64,000 nt of DNA from Nocardia uniformis NBRC 13702 (GTDB lineage Bacteria > Actinomycetota > Actinomycetes > Mycobacteriales > Mycobacteriaceae), in contig NZ_BDCE01000061.1 of NCBI RefSeq assembly GCF_001613345.1, forward strand, positions 37,977 to 101,976, read 5' to 3'. Of this stretch, positions 52,009-59,406 are shown piece after piece. How positions within the stretch are numbered: the stretch's first letter is position 1; each line of letters opens with the position of its first letter. The translations under genes were made by a program, and so were the position numbers. The notes beneath the pieces were generated by a model. It had not been told where the DNA came from, made no database searches, and saw only the letters and a program-made list of their open reading frames with translations.

Positions 52009-53182
52009 CCTCGTGGAACGAACCCTGCGAGCATGGAATCAGCATGAGATCGACCGAGGCGCATCCGCAGTGATCGACTTCGACTTCCGCCCTCCCCCAG
52101 ATACTTCCGAACCACCGGTGCCGACCGATCGGCTAACCACCTTCCGACAGCTGAGCGAGCTGCTCGAGGACGCCAACGATCCCGCCGTCTCGCAGCGGAT
52201 CAACGCCGATCTCGCCTACCTACGAGCACTGATGGGTGAGCGTGCCCCGCTCGACGAGTACATCCGAGCAACTCAAGGATGCCCCGCCACAGGCTGGCCC
52301 GCTGAATACATCACCGAGAAGGGCGAAATCGCCCGCCAATGCCTCGCTGCACTCCATGTTGGCTGGGGTGAGAGCACAGCGATCGACCTCGACGCGGCGG
52401 AAGGACCCATCGACGCCGCCGATGCTCCTGATGCGATTCGCTCCGCGGCAATCGAGTACGAAGCAGATGTCCGTCGCGCGACAGGTTCGGACGCGGTCTA
52501 CGAACTCACCATCGAGGCCGCTGATGTCGACGCCTACTGGGCGTACTGGCTCGACGGGGCCGGCCAACAGGTCCGGCTTCGACTCAACATGCGCAATGCG
52601 AGCTACACCAAGGTCCAAGCCCGGCAATTCGCACTACACGAAGTGCTGGGCCACGGGTTACAAAGCGCCAGCATCGCCGCCCGATGTGCTGACGAAGATG
52701 TCCCCTGGGTACGTCTGCTGTCGGTGCACGGCCCGCAGCAAGTACTGCTGGAAGGCTGGGCACAAGCCGCACCGCTGTTCATCACGCCAGACGATCGCGC
52801 ACTAATCGCGCGGGTACGCATCGACCACTACTCCCAACTCGTCCGCGCCGAACTGCACCGCGCCGTCAACAATGGGACCCCCATCGAAGAATGCGCGCAA
52901 TATGCACGAACCCACGTTCCCTGGTGGACCGACAGCCAAATTGCTAGCCTCTTGGCCGATCGCAGTACGAGCCCACAGCTCAGAACCTATATGTGGGCAT
53001 ACGCCGCAGGCATCGACTGGTTCGCCAACCTGGCCGACTCCGACCCCGCTGTCATCCAGAGCGTTTTGCGCAGCGCCTACCGTGCCCCGCTCACCCCGAC
53101 CGATCTCGAACGTCTCTGGCCGAAGGGACCCGCCGTCGGCGGCCCGCGTGGGCTCCCCGAAAACCACATCACCCATTACTAG
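51995..53182 (+). CDS. Zinc metallopeptidase-like protein (HEXXGH ... EGWA)
   Basis: 395 residues. ARQFALHEVLGHGLQ (His215, Glu216, His220) plus LLEGWAQAAPLF (Glu253) give a metal site and third ligand as in DUF885/M2-M32-like peptidases (EGWA). The N-terminal part is helical. No signal peptide, so it acts in the cytosol. GTG at 51995, six bases after GGGAGG, is the start; it overlaps the regulator by 14 bases. A regulator paired with a cytosolic protease suggests proteolytic control, as in ImmR/ImmA systems, though the families differ. Confidence 0.82.
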   Translation: MKTRDLVERTLRAWNQHEIDRGASAVIDFDFRPPPDTSEPPVPTDRLTTFRQLSELLEDANDPAVSQRINADLAYLRALMGERAPLDEYIRATQGCPATGWPAEYITEKGEIARQCLAALHVGWGESTAIDLDAAEGPIDAADAPDAIRSAAIEYEADVRRATGSDAVYELTIEAADVDAYWAYWLDGAGQQVRLRLNMRNASYTKVQARQFALHEVLGHGLQSASIAARCADEDVPWVRLLSVHGPQQVLLEGWAQAAPLFITPDDRALIARVRIDHYSQLVRAELHRAVNNGTPIEECAQYARTHVPWWTDSQIASLLADRSTSPQLRTYMWAYAAGIDWFANLADSDPAVIQSVLRSAYRAPLTPTDLERLWPKGPAVGGPRGLPENHITHY

Positions 53183-53285
53183 GCAGGTTGCCTTCGCTGT
53201 CAGCATATGACAGCGACGACCACTGAAGGAGCGCTTGGCCGCCGTATGTCGGGTGACCGCAGGAGATCTCACCACCTTCATTGCC

Positions 53286-53660
53286 TCATGCGGCGGCTGG
53301 AGTGAACTCCCCGGCATAAATTCCGGCAGTAAATGCCATCCACTCGTCAGCCGTGTAGACCAGACAGACGCCGTGCAAGTCGCGAATCGCGGTGCGGCCA
53401 GTACCTTCGTCGCGGTCGATCACGGGAAGGCGCTGGATGACGGTGGCATCGACGGGAGTTCCGGTAACGATCTTCAGGAAGCTTTCCCATATCGCCGTTG
53501 GGATGGAGACCACCGGTTGACGGAAGGGATCGCCGTGGTACTTGCTGTCGCGGATGAGCACCGACGCTTCGCCGAACCGCACCTCGACACAGTTGGACGA
53601 TTGGCTGGAGAACGATGCCTTGAACCAGCCCGAGCGGGGCGCGGTAGTGCTCGTGTTCAT
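53286..53660 (-). CDS. DUF397-domain protein (two copies)
   Basis: 124 residues. GWFKASFSSQSSNCVEVRFG and VLIRDSKYHGDPFRQP ... WESFLKIVTG form a full DUF397 domain. AIRDLHGVCLVYTADEWMAFTAGIYAGEF is a second partial one. DUF397 proteins are small partners of XRE/DUF5753 regulators in actinobacteria. Here the gene begins 10 bases after the regulator stop. ATG at 53660 with AGGAA upstream is used in place of the TTG at 53678. Confidence 0.88.
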   Translation of the reverse strand: MNTSTTAPRSGWFKASFSSQSSNCVEVRFGEASVLIRDSKYHGDPFRQPVVSIPTAIWESFLKIVTGTPVDATVIQRLPVIDRDEGTGRTAIRDLHGVCLVYTADEWMAFTAGIYAGEFTPAAA

Positions 53661-53670
53661 GTCGGAGTTC

Positions 53671-54546
53671 CTATTCAACTGATGCTTCTATCCTATCGGC
53701 CAGTTGTTCGATAAGGGCCAGAGACTCTTCAGGGTTCAGTGCGCAGTTTTGGAGATGCCCGAAACCTACGGTCAGGATTCGAATGCGGTTCTCATCCTCG
53801 ATGAGTTCACCCCAATCCAGCGCCTCCGACCAACCAAGCGTGGGCTGGTGAGGGCGAGCGAAGTCAAGGATGTGGAAGGTACTGCATCCGAAGATCGCGC
53901 CTGTGGTGCTGCTGAACGGCAGGACACGGAAATCGAGTGTGTCGGGGTGTTTGTTGATCATCGTGATGAGGTGTTGAAGCTGCCCGCGGAGGACATCCAC
54001 GCCACCGGTCAGCTGTCGAACTACAGCCTCACTGACAACAACATTCAGCCGTAGCGGATCGGCGTCCGTCAGCCGTTCCTGTCGGTGCATGCGGGCTTCG
54101 ATCCGCTGGTCGACCTCGATCTGGCGAATGAACGCGGTGTCGGCCGTAATCAGCGCGCGGGCGTAATCTTCGGTCTGCAACAGACCCGGTATCAACAAGC
54201 TTTCGGTCGTGCTGATCTCCTGGGCACCTGCCTCCAGACCCCAGAGCCTCAGCTGCTCCTCATTGAAGAGCCCCTCGTAGGTGTTCCACCAAGCACGTTG
54301 TCGTGCAAGGTTTCTCAAATCGAGCAGTTCGACCCGCTCGTCCTCCGGGAAATCGAGGAGCGCCAGAAGGTCCGTCAGCTTGCCCTCGGTCAGAATGCGC
54401 TGGTCACGTTCGACCTTCGGCCAGTAAGTACGCGAAAACCCGAGATCTTTTGCCAGTTGCGGACCCGTTATTCCCAGGACTTCCCGGCGACGACGCAGCC
54501 GGTACGAGAGTTCCCATCGAGCCACCGCAGGCGATTTTGGAGCCAT
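53671..54546 (-). CDS. XRE-family regulator with DUF5753 domain
   Basis: 291 residues. HTH: YRLRRRREVLGITGPQLAKDLGFSRTYWPKVERDQR. The rest is a DUF5753 domain with IPGLLQTEDYARALI, MHRQERLTDADPLRLNVVVSE and DFRVLPFSSTTGAIFG. This is the standard regulator of the XRE/DUF397 pairs related to BldB/AbaA-type and toxin-antitoxin-like developmental systems. It diverges from the string of small genes starting at 54715 and may control it. Confidence 0.92.
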   Translation of the reverse strand: MAPKSPAVARWELSYRLRRRREVLGITGPQLAKDLGFSRTYWPKVERDQRILTEGKLTDLLALLDFPEDERVELLDLRNLARQRAWWNTYEGLFNEEQLRLWGLEAGAQEISTTESLLIPGLLQTEDYARALITADTAFIRQIEVDQRIEARMHRQERLTDADPLRLNVVVSEAVVRQLTGGVDVLRGQLQHLITMINKHPDTLDFRVLPFSSTTGAIFGCSTFHILDFARPHQPTLGWSEALDWGELIEDENRIRILTVGFGHLQNCALNPEESLALIEQLADRIEASVE

Positions 54547-54714
54547 CGCTCGTCCTTCCCTCCGTCGGTCCAGGCAGCGCTACAGTACCCCAATCGTAAT
54601 ATGACACGTGTCATTGCGTGTTTCACGAATACTGCTAGGACACCTTGACCCAAGATATGCACCCGACGTAGCGTCAGACGTGTTTTTAGTCACACGCAAC
54701 GACGGTGGGCGGGG

Positions 54715-55047
54715 ATGACGATCATGAAAATGCCTCTCCGGCATCTGCACGGGCGGTATCGATCAGGCAGGTGTGTAGGCCTCCATGTCAGCGCCCCGAC
54801 AACGGGCGACCAGGTGTATCGCAGTGCGCCCGAACAGCCCGTGGCGTTCACGCACGCGGTAACGAACCCCACCCGCACTCTGAACAACATCAACGCGCCC
54901 GGCGGAATGCGCTTGCCTGCATGGGGTTTGGGGGCGATAGCCAATGAATCCGTTCCGCCCAAGCGCGTTCTCGCCGCGTGTCGCGGTGACGTTCAGGACT
55001 CCCATCTCACCCTCGTGCATCACGGGGAGTGCCAATCGAGCTTCTGA
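54715..55047 (+). CDS. Hypothetical protein (110 aa), first of a small-gene array
   Basis: 110 residues from ATG 54715 (or ATG 54724). Middle part QVYRSAPEQPVAFTHAVTNP and LNNINAPGGMRLPAWGLGAI. No domain or TM segment. It is followed after 15 bases by the next gene, with GGGAGCGACGAGCA before that start. Opposite frames are arginine-rich shadows. Confidence 0.5.
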   Translation: MTIMKMPLRHLHGRYRSGRCVGLHVSAPTTGDQVYRSAPEQPVAFTHAVTNPTRTLNNINAPGGMRLPAWGLGAIANESVPPKRVLAACRGDVQDSHLTLVHHGECQSSF

Positions 55048-55062
55048 AGGGAGCGACGAGCA

Positions 55063-55359
55063 ATGACCATTCAGGTGATCGAGTCGCTGATCACGAGCGA
55101 TCAGACGGAGCATCGTGCCCGCTCGGTTGGGCAGGGCAGATGGGTGGCGTCCTGGCTTCCCTGCCGCACCCTCACCACGGAACAGGCTGTGGCGGCAATA
55201 CAGCTGACCGAAGCCGTAGACACATTGACAGCCCTGGCCAGGTGCCTGGGACTCCCGCCGTGCGAAGCGATCGGCAAAGCAATGCTCGACTTCCGTTCGG
55301 TCAATGGCCGAACGGTGCCGGTACCCGAATCCCAAGCACAGGTCAGGGGCATACGATGA
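55063..55359 (+). CDS. Hypothetical protein (98 aa)
   Basis: 98 residues: MTIQVIESLITSDQTEHRAR, WLPCRTLTTEQAVAAIQLTE and LARCLGLPPCEAIGKAMLDF. Mostly helical, no TM segment. A ribosome binding site (GGGAGCGACG) lies upstream, and the stop overlaps the next start (ATGA). No family recognised. Confidence 0.62.
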   Translation: MTIQVIESLITSDQTEHRARSVGQGRWVASWLPCRTLTTEQAVAAIQLTEAVDTLTALARCLGLPPCEAIGKAMLDFRSVNGRTVPVPESQAQVRGIR

Positions 55360-55718
55360 CCGGCGCTGCGGCCGAGCGACGCCCGTGGGCGTACGCGCTG
55401 CTTCGTACGGACAAGACCGACCAACTCGAGTTCGTCGAAACCGAGCGGATCGGCGACCTTGCCGAGCGCCTCGGATTCGAGTTGCGCGGAATCCTGACCG
55501 CCGACTCCGATGCCGACTTCGCTCCGCTATTCGCCAGCTTCGAACTGTCGGGGATAACCGCTCTGCTGGTGCCGTCGGTGCTGCACATGACGGGCTGGAT
55601 GGGCGTCGTTCGACACCACGTCGACGTCTGGACCCTGGACCCGCCGGGGCGATGGCCACGTCACTCCGCACCGGGAGTCACGGCCGCGTTTCTCCCCGGC
55701 TTGGGCGGCAGCCGATGA
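55356..55718 (+). CDS. Hypothetical protein (120 aa)
   Basis: 120 residues: WAYALLRTDKTDQLEFVETE, IGDLAERLGFELRGILTADS and LLVPSVLHMTGWMGVVRHHV. The middle segment resembles the fold of small resolvase-like or ATP-binding domains only in a general alpha/beta way. Overlaps both neighbours by 4 bases, so translation is coupled. Confidence 0.62.
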   Translation: MTGAAAERRPWAYALLRTDKTDQLEFVETERIGDLAERLGFELRGILTADSDADFAPLFASFELSGITALLVPSVLHMTGWMGVVRHHVDVWTLDPPGRWPRHSAPGVTAAFLPGLGGSR

Positions 55719-56047
55719 CACCGCACTCGATCCTGCATCTACACCTGGAGTCCGGCCCGCTGATTCTGGATTTTCAGGGGTACCAGGAGCAAGTCGCACA
55801 GGTTGCCGCCACGCTGTCCACCATCGGCTCGGCGGTGACGGTAACCGTTGACGACCGAGTCACCGCGGAGATGCCGAAACTCCCCTGTTCCCGACTCTGG
55901 GACGAACCGGTCCACGCAGCCGCGGATTCCGAACCGCGCAGCGAAACAGACCGCAATTCAACAGTATCCGAAACACGCGCGTCGAAATTTATTGGACCGC
56001 AAGAGCTTCCGGTCATTCACACGGGGGTGCAGATGATTCAAGCGTGA
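55715..56047 (+). CDS. Hypothetical protein (110 aa)
   Basis: 110 residues beginning MTPHSILHLHLESGPLILDF, with VAATLSTIGSAVTVTVDDRV, then a polar Ser/Thr/Arg tail. Start overlaps the previous stop (ATGA). No recognised domain. Confidence 0.6.
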   Translation: MTPHSILHLHLESGPLILDFQGYQEQVAQVAATLSTIGSAVTVTVDDRVTAEMPKLPCSRLWDEPVHAAADSEPRSETDRNSTVSETRASKFIGPQELPVIHTGVQMIQA

Positions 56048-56110
56048 GTATCTCGCTCAGATTCTGGTTGTCCGGTCACGAGTTCCATCCGATGAGGAGG
56101 TTCGATTCCA

Positions 56111-56377
56111 ATGTCTGCATTCGCGTTGTTCTTGGTCGGGGTTGGTGTGGGTAGCGCGACGCTGTGGCTGTTCCAGACATGGCGCACCACAACCGACGAA
56201 CCATCCCGCCCCCACCAAGGGCGCGACCCGGAGCGCTGGTCGGTGCAACGCATCGCGGCCCGTATCGCAGAAGAAGAACGCACCGCACCGCGCCCCCGCC
56301 ATCACGCGCGGGTAGCCGACCCGACCGCTGGCGCTCGGCCGGTTACGGGCTGGCCCACTATTGCTTCGGTCGGTTGA
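56111..56377 (+). CDS. Small single-TM protein (88 aa)
   Basis: An N-terminal hydrophobic stretch (FALFLVGVGVGSATLWLF) is followed by a charged cytoplasmic-type tail (WSVQRIAARIAEEERTAPRP). A GAGGAGG site lies shortly upstream of ATG 56111. Probably a membrane-anchored helper of the same mobile module. Confidence 0.6.
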   Translation: MSAFALFLVGVGVGSATLWLFQTWRTTTDEPSRPHQGRDPERWSVQRIAARIAEEERTAPRPRHHARVADPTAGARPVTGWPTIASVG

Positions 56378-56381
56378 GGCG

Positions 56382-56879
56382 ATGGATCCGATGTCCGTTC
56401 TGATCGCAGCCGTTGCTGCGAACCGTATCGACTCCGATCGAATGATCGACCAGAGGTGCCGTACCTACTGGGAGCGATTCGCGTTGCAGGCTTTCCGGTG
56501 TCCGGATCACGATCACATCCTGGCGGCGACCGGTTCTCACACGGCTGGCGTGGTCGCGCCGCGTCCACTCGCGGCGGCGGCATACCGGTTGTTGGGCGTC
56601 GGGGCGGTTCCGGTGTTCGCGGTCGGTCATGACCGGTGGGTGTTCATCACGCAGGGGGTACCTGATGCACCCACGGCGAGACAGTTGTCGTTGTCGGTGT
56701 TCAGGTACCCGATCGTGCCGATTCTTGCGCCCACACCGCTGGCGCTGCCCACCCCCGGCTTTCGTCTGCGCAGTTGGCTGCACGTTCCGGACGGCCCCGT
56801 TCGTCCCCCCGTAACCACGGTGGTGGCCGCGCTCCACACAGCGGCCACCCGACTCGGCTCATCGCCGCTCAGGAGTTGA
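56382..56879 (+). CDS. Hypothetical protein (165 aa)
   Basis: 165 residues: MIDQRCRTYWERFALQAFRC, a Cys/His stretch CPDHDHILAATGSHTAG, VPVFAVGHDRWVFITQG and GFRLRSWLHVPDGPVRPPVT. Balanced composition; ATG at 56382, five bases after the preceding stop. A replication role (primase-like) was considered but no motif supports it. Confidence 0.6.
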   Translation: MDPMSVLIAAVAANRIDSDRMIDQRCRTYWERFALQAFRCPDHDHILAATGSHTAGVVAPRPLAAAAYRLLGVGAVPVFAVGHDRWVFITQGVPDAPTARQLSLSVFRYPIVPILAPTPLALPTPGFRLRSWLHVPDGPVRPPVTTVVAALHTAATRLGSSPLRS

Positions 56880-56881
56880 CC

Positions 56882-57079
56882 ATGTCCGAGACCGCACACG
56901 ATGCCCCGCTGCCACATTCCAATCTGTTCGTCAACGCCGAGGGCACGCTGGCCGAATACCTGTGCTGCGCCGAACCATTGGGCATGACCACCCAGCGCGC
57001 CCTCCAGTTGCGCGACCTCCACGACGGCCACTCCCTCCACTGCCGAATCCTCACGACGGCGGAACTCAATCTGCCTTGA
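56882..57079 (+). CDS. Hypothetical protein (65 aa)
   Basis: 65 residues: FVNAEGTLAEYLCCAEPLGM, TTQRALQLRDLHDGHSLHCR. It starts two bases after the previous stop, with GGAG (in caggagttgacc) as its ribosome binding site. Unknown function. Confidence 0.55.
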   Translation: MSETAHDAPLPHSNLFVNAEGTLAEYLCCAEPLGMTTQRALQLRDLHDGHSLHCRILTTAELNLP

Positions 57080-57134
57080 CCCGCAACTGAATGCACCTAC
57101 ATCCACCCCGCTGCCTGTGAGAAGGACATTCGCC

Positions 57135-57452
57135 ATGCTGCCGCAACGCAAGCCACCCTCGTCGCCTCGGCCCAAGGCTCTGGGATATCTGAACCGTGAC
57201 CGGATTCCGGTCGGCGTCGCTCCCGAGTCCGTGGGGTGCACTAGCCGAGCTTGGGCCGAAGAGCAGGGTTACCTCTGGGGAGGGACGTACCTGGCCGCTT
57301 CCGACGACGCCCAGGCCGTCGCGGCCCTGACGCGTGCAGCGGCCCAGCCCGACGTCGAGGTGATCGTCGTTCCCAACTCCGGCCACCTCCCGGCGGGCCA
57401 GCACGTGATCATCGCCGGGGATCGGCACACCCGCGTGATCGCCGTACGATAA
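57135..57452 (+). CDS. Hypothetical protein (105 aa)
   Basis: 105 residues from ATG 57135 with AGAAGGA upstream: GYLNRDRIPVGVAPESVGCT, GYLWGGTYLAASDDAQAVAA, DVEVIVVPNSGHLPAGQHVI. The last part suggests a small alpha/beta domain, perhaps resolvase- or DprA-like, but it is too short to assign. Confidence 0.6.
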   Translation: MLPQRKPPSSPRPKALGYLNRDRIPVGVAPESVGCTSRAWAEEQGYLWGGTYLAASDDAQAVAALTRAAAQPDVEVIVVPNSGHLPAGQHVIIAGDRHTRVIAVR

Positions 57453-58169
57453 GCGCCCACAGCCGGGACCCTGGATTTGTCCCGATTCCTCCTGCCGCCG
57501 ATCCAGTCGATCCGGCTACCAAAGCGAGGCTCGATAGCCAGACCGACCGCTTTGCCTCTAGCCTCGGTACGATTTATCGGGTTGGCAACGGCGCAGATCC
57601 CGTTGAGCCCGAGCAGTTCAGTAGGACATCGCCCGAGTTCGATCGGATTGACCGGTGTGGACGGCGACGGCAATCCCGTCCACGTCGACGTCCCCGCAAC
57701 CGCGGACACCGTCACTACCTTCGCCAACCCGGACCAGGACAACGGCAACACACTGAGCCAGGATCTGAGCAACGGCAGTACGGCAATCGGGAACGTCGGT
57801 GGCGCCGCGCAAGGTGGCGCCGACAAAACCCCTCAAGGCAGCCACTGGGCCCCGGGAAGCGGTCCCACGCTCACACCCGAGGAGGCAGCCCGTGCCGCGA
57901 AACTGGCGAAGGGGCTGACGGTCGTATCGATCGGTATGGAGGTCGGCTCGGCAGTGACCGATCTGGCGAACGGCAAACCGCCAGGTGAGACCATAGGTAA
58001 GAGCGGCGGCGCGATCGGCGGCGGCTGGGCCGGAGCCGCCACTGGCGCGGCCATCGGCGGCGCCGTGGGCGGACCGGTCGGCGCGGTGATCGGCGGTGGC
58101 ATCGGTGCCTTCGCAGGCTCCACATACGGAGCCAAGGCCGGCAAATGGCTCGGAAGCTTGTTCGACTAG
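57453..58169 (+). pseudogene. Frameshifted gene: C-terminal glycine-zipper protein
   Basis: Protein-like sequence runs in one frame up to about 57650 (PIPPAADPVDPATKARLDSQ, SSLGTIYRVGNGADPVEPEQ). It continues in the next frame (GVDGDGNPVHVDVPATADTV to the stop at 58169). The uninterrupted frame from TTG 57477 gives an odd Arg/Ser-rich N-terminus. The end is a long glycine zipper (IGGGWAGAATGAAIGGAVGG ... KAGKWLGSLFD), as in the membrane-active or linker regions of secreted WXG-type and polymorphic toxins. No start codon is convincing, so this is either a remnant or a sequencing error. Confidence 0.6.
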
Positions 58170-58186
58170 AAAGGCGAGTGATCAAT

Positions 58187-58435
58187 ATGGAAATCTTCGC
58201 GGCACTCACCGCAGTGATCGCCCTGGGCGTCGGCGTCTTCTCCGCCCTCGACGCCGAACGAGGACACCCACGCCGAGCCACCGCCACGCTGACCGCCGCG
58301 CTAACGGTGGGCGCGGCCGCGTTATGCGTCCTCGCTCCCGCCGACATCCGAGCGGGCATCGTAGTCGGCACGCTTGTCATACTGGCGACGCAGCTCGCTC
58401 CCACAAGCTCGCCCTACCGAGTCTCCCGGAGCTAG
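58187..58435 (+). CDS. Small membrane protein (82 aa)
   Basis: 82 residues with two to three hydrophobic segments (FAALTAVIALGVGVFSAL, LTAALTVGAAALCVLA, GIVVGTLVILATQLA). ATG at 58187 follows the glycine-zipper frame by 18 bases. Unknown function. Confidence 0.65.
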   Translation: MEIFAALTAVIALGVGVFSALDAERGHPRRATATLTAALTVGAAALCVLAPADIRAGIVVGTLVILATQLAPTSSPYRVSRS

Positions 58436-58439
58436 CCGG

Positions 58440-58841
58440 ATGGCTGCAATCCTCATCACTGGGGCCGTGCTGATGGTCGGCGTCATCGGCTACGCGGTCC
58501 TGGCCGCCGATTCCAGGCCCTACAACCCGCGCATGTACTGGTGTTCGGCGGCGTACGCGGCGTTGTTGATCGCACCGCTGATGCCCTCACTGACACGGGC
58601 AATCGCGGCAGCGGGCGGTGTCGCCATAGGCGCCATCGTCCTCGCCCTGCGCTCGACACCATTCCTATCCCGCCGCCGCCCCGACGGAACACGCAAAGTC
58701 GGCCACAACGACATACACTGGCCACCGCGCTGGCCCGGCCGTCCCGCACCACGAGTGAACCGGTACGACAAGCGAACACGCTCCGCGGCGCACAGCACTG
58801 AAGACACAGAAAGCCCGCAATCCACTGAGGGAACGACGTGA
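58440..58841 (+). CDS. Small membrane protein (133 aa)
   Basis: 133 residues: three hydrophobic segments (ILITGAVLMVGVIGYAVLAA, SAAYAALLIAPLMPSLTRAI, GGVAIGAIVLALRSTPFL), then a basic Pro/Arg-rich tail ending in Ser/Thr/Glu. Starts four bases after the previous gene. It is the last member of the small-gene array. Confidence 0.65.
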   Translation: MAAILITGAVLMVGVIGYAVLAADSRPYNPRMYWCSAAYAALLIAPLMPSLTRAIAAAGGVAIGAIVLALRSTPFLSRRRPDGTRKVGHNDIHWPPRWPGRPAPRVNRYDKRTRSAAHSTEDTESPQSTEGTT

Positions 58842-59323
58842 ACGTCATGGGCCGGAACGACCGTTAGCAACAGAACTCGGTGACGCTGCTGGAACGGGCA
58901 GCTCCCGGCCTCAACACGATCCCTCCGGCCTTACGGCTTCAGGTTCCGACCGAACCTGAGTTGTCACACGCCGTTCCGACCTGACATCACTCGGGTTCCT
59001 ACGAACGATGCTTCAGTTCTGATGAACCCGAGCAGGTTAGTACGACATCACTTGGGTTTGGTCTCGCTCCGACCATCCACGAGGTACAGACCAGGGGTTT
59101 GCCTGATTGCGCGGCGCGTTATGGCAGGTTGAAACGGCTTCGGGATTTCTGAAGAGGTCTCATCAGGGCCGACGTTTCACCGCGTGTGCTGAAGCCAAGA
59201 CCGGTGCCACATCGGTAGGGATCCTTGCGCGCCAGCCAGTGCTCAGAAATCCTGGGTGCCGGATTCCGCGCCGATGTAGAGCCGCTCCGACCCCTCCTGT
59301 GACCGAACATCTCCGATCAGGAC
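58842..59323. other. Gene-free stretch between small-gene array and Tn3 element
   Basis: It carries repeated words: gacatcactcgggtt at about 58982 and gacatcacttgggtt at about 59044, with the inverse gaacccgag between them, and gttccgacc twice. It ends at the Tn3 terminal repeat. A minus frame 59119-59310 (RNPAPRISEHWLARKDPYR) has no start signal and is not called. Confidence 0.5.
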
Positions 59324-59361
59324 GGGGGTCGGGGAGCAGATCCGCCCGATCCGGCGCTAAG
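59324..59361. mobile_element. Tn3-family terminal inverted repeat (left end)
   Basis: 38 bases that begin gggggtcggggagcag and end ggcgctaag, the length and GGGG...TAAG pattern of Tn3-type inverted repeats. It lies 45 bases before the transposase start and reads inward toward it. No right-hand partner (cttagcgcc...) is seen before 64000, so the element extends past the window or has lost that end. Confidence 0.75.
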
Positions 59362-59406
59362 CGCGCGAATCATCGAGCGGCGTTGACCTACAAGTGATTT
59401 CATGTC

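Noticed and set aside
54763..55671. 302-codon minus-strand frame across the small-gene array
   Set aside because: Arg/Ser-rich composition and opposition to three coupled plus-strand genes mark it as a shadow.
59107..59397. Plus- and minus-strand ORFs before the Tn3 transposase
   Set aside because: They cross the 38-bp terminal repeat or lack any start signal; composition is not protein-like.
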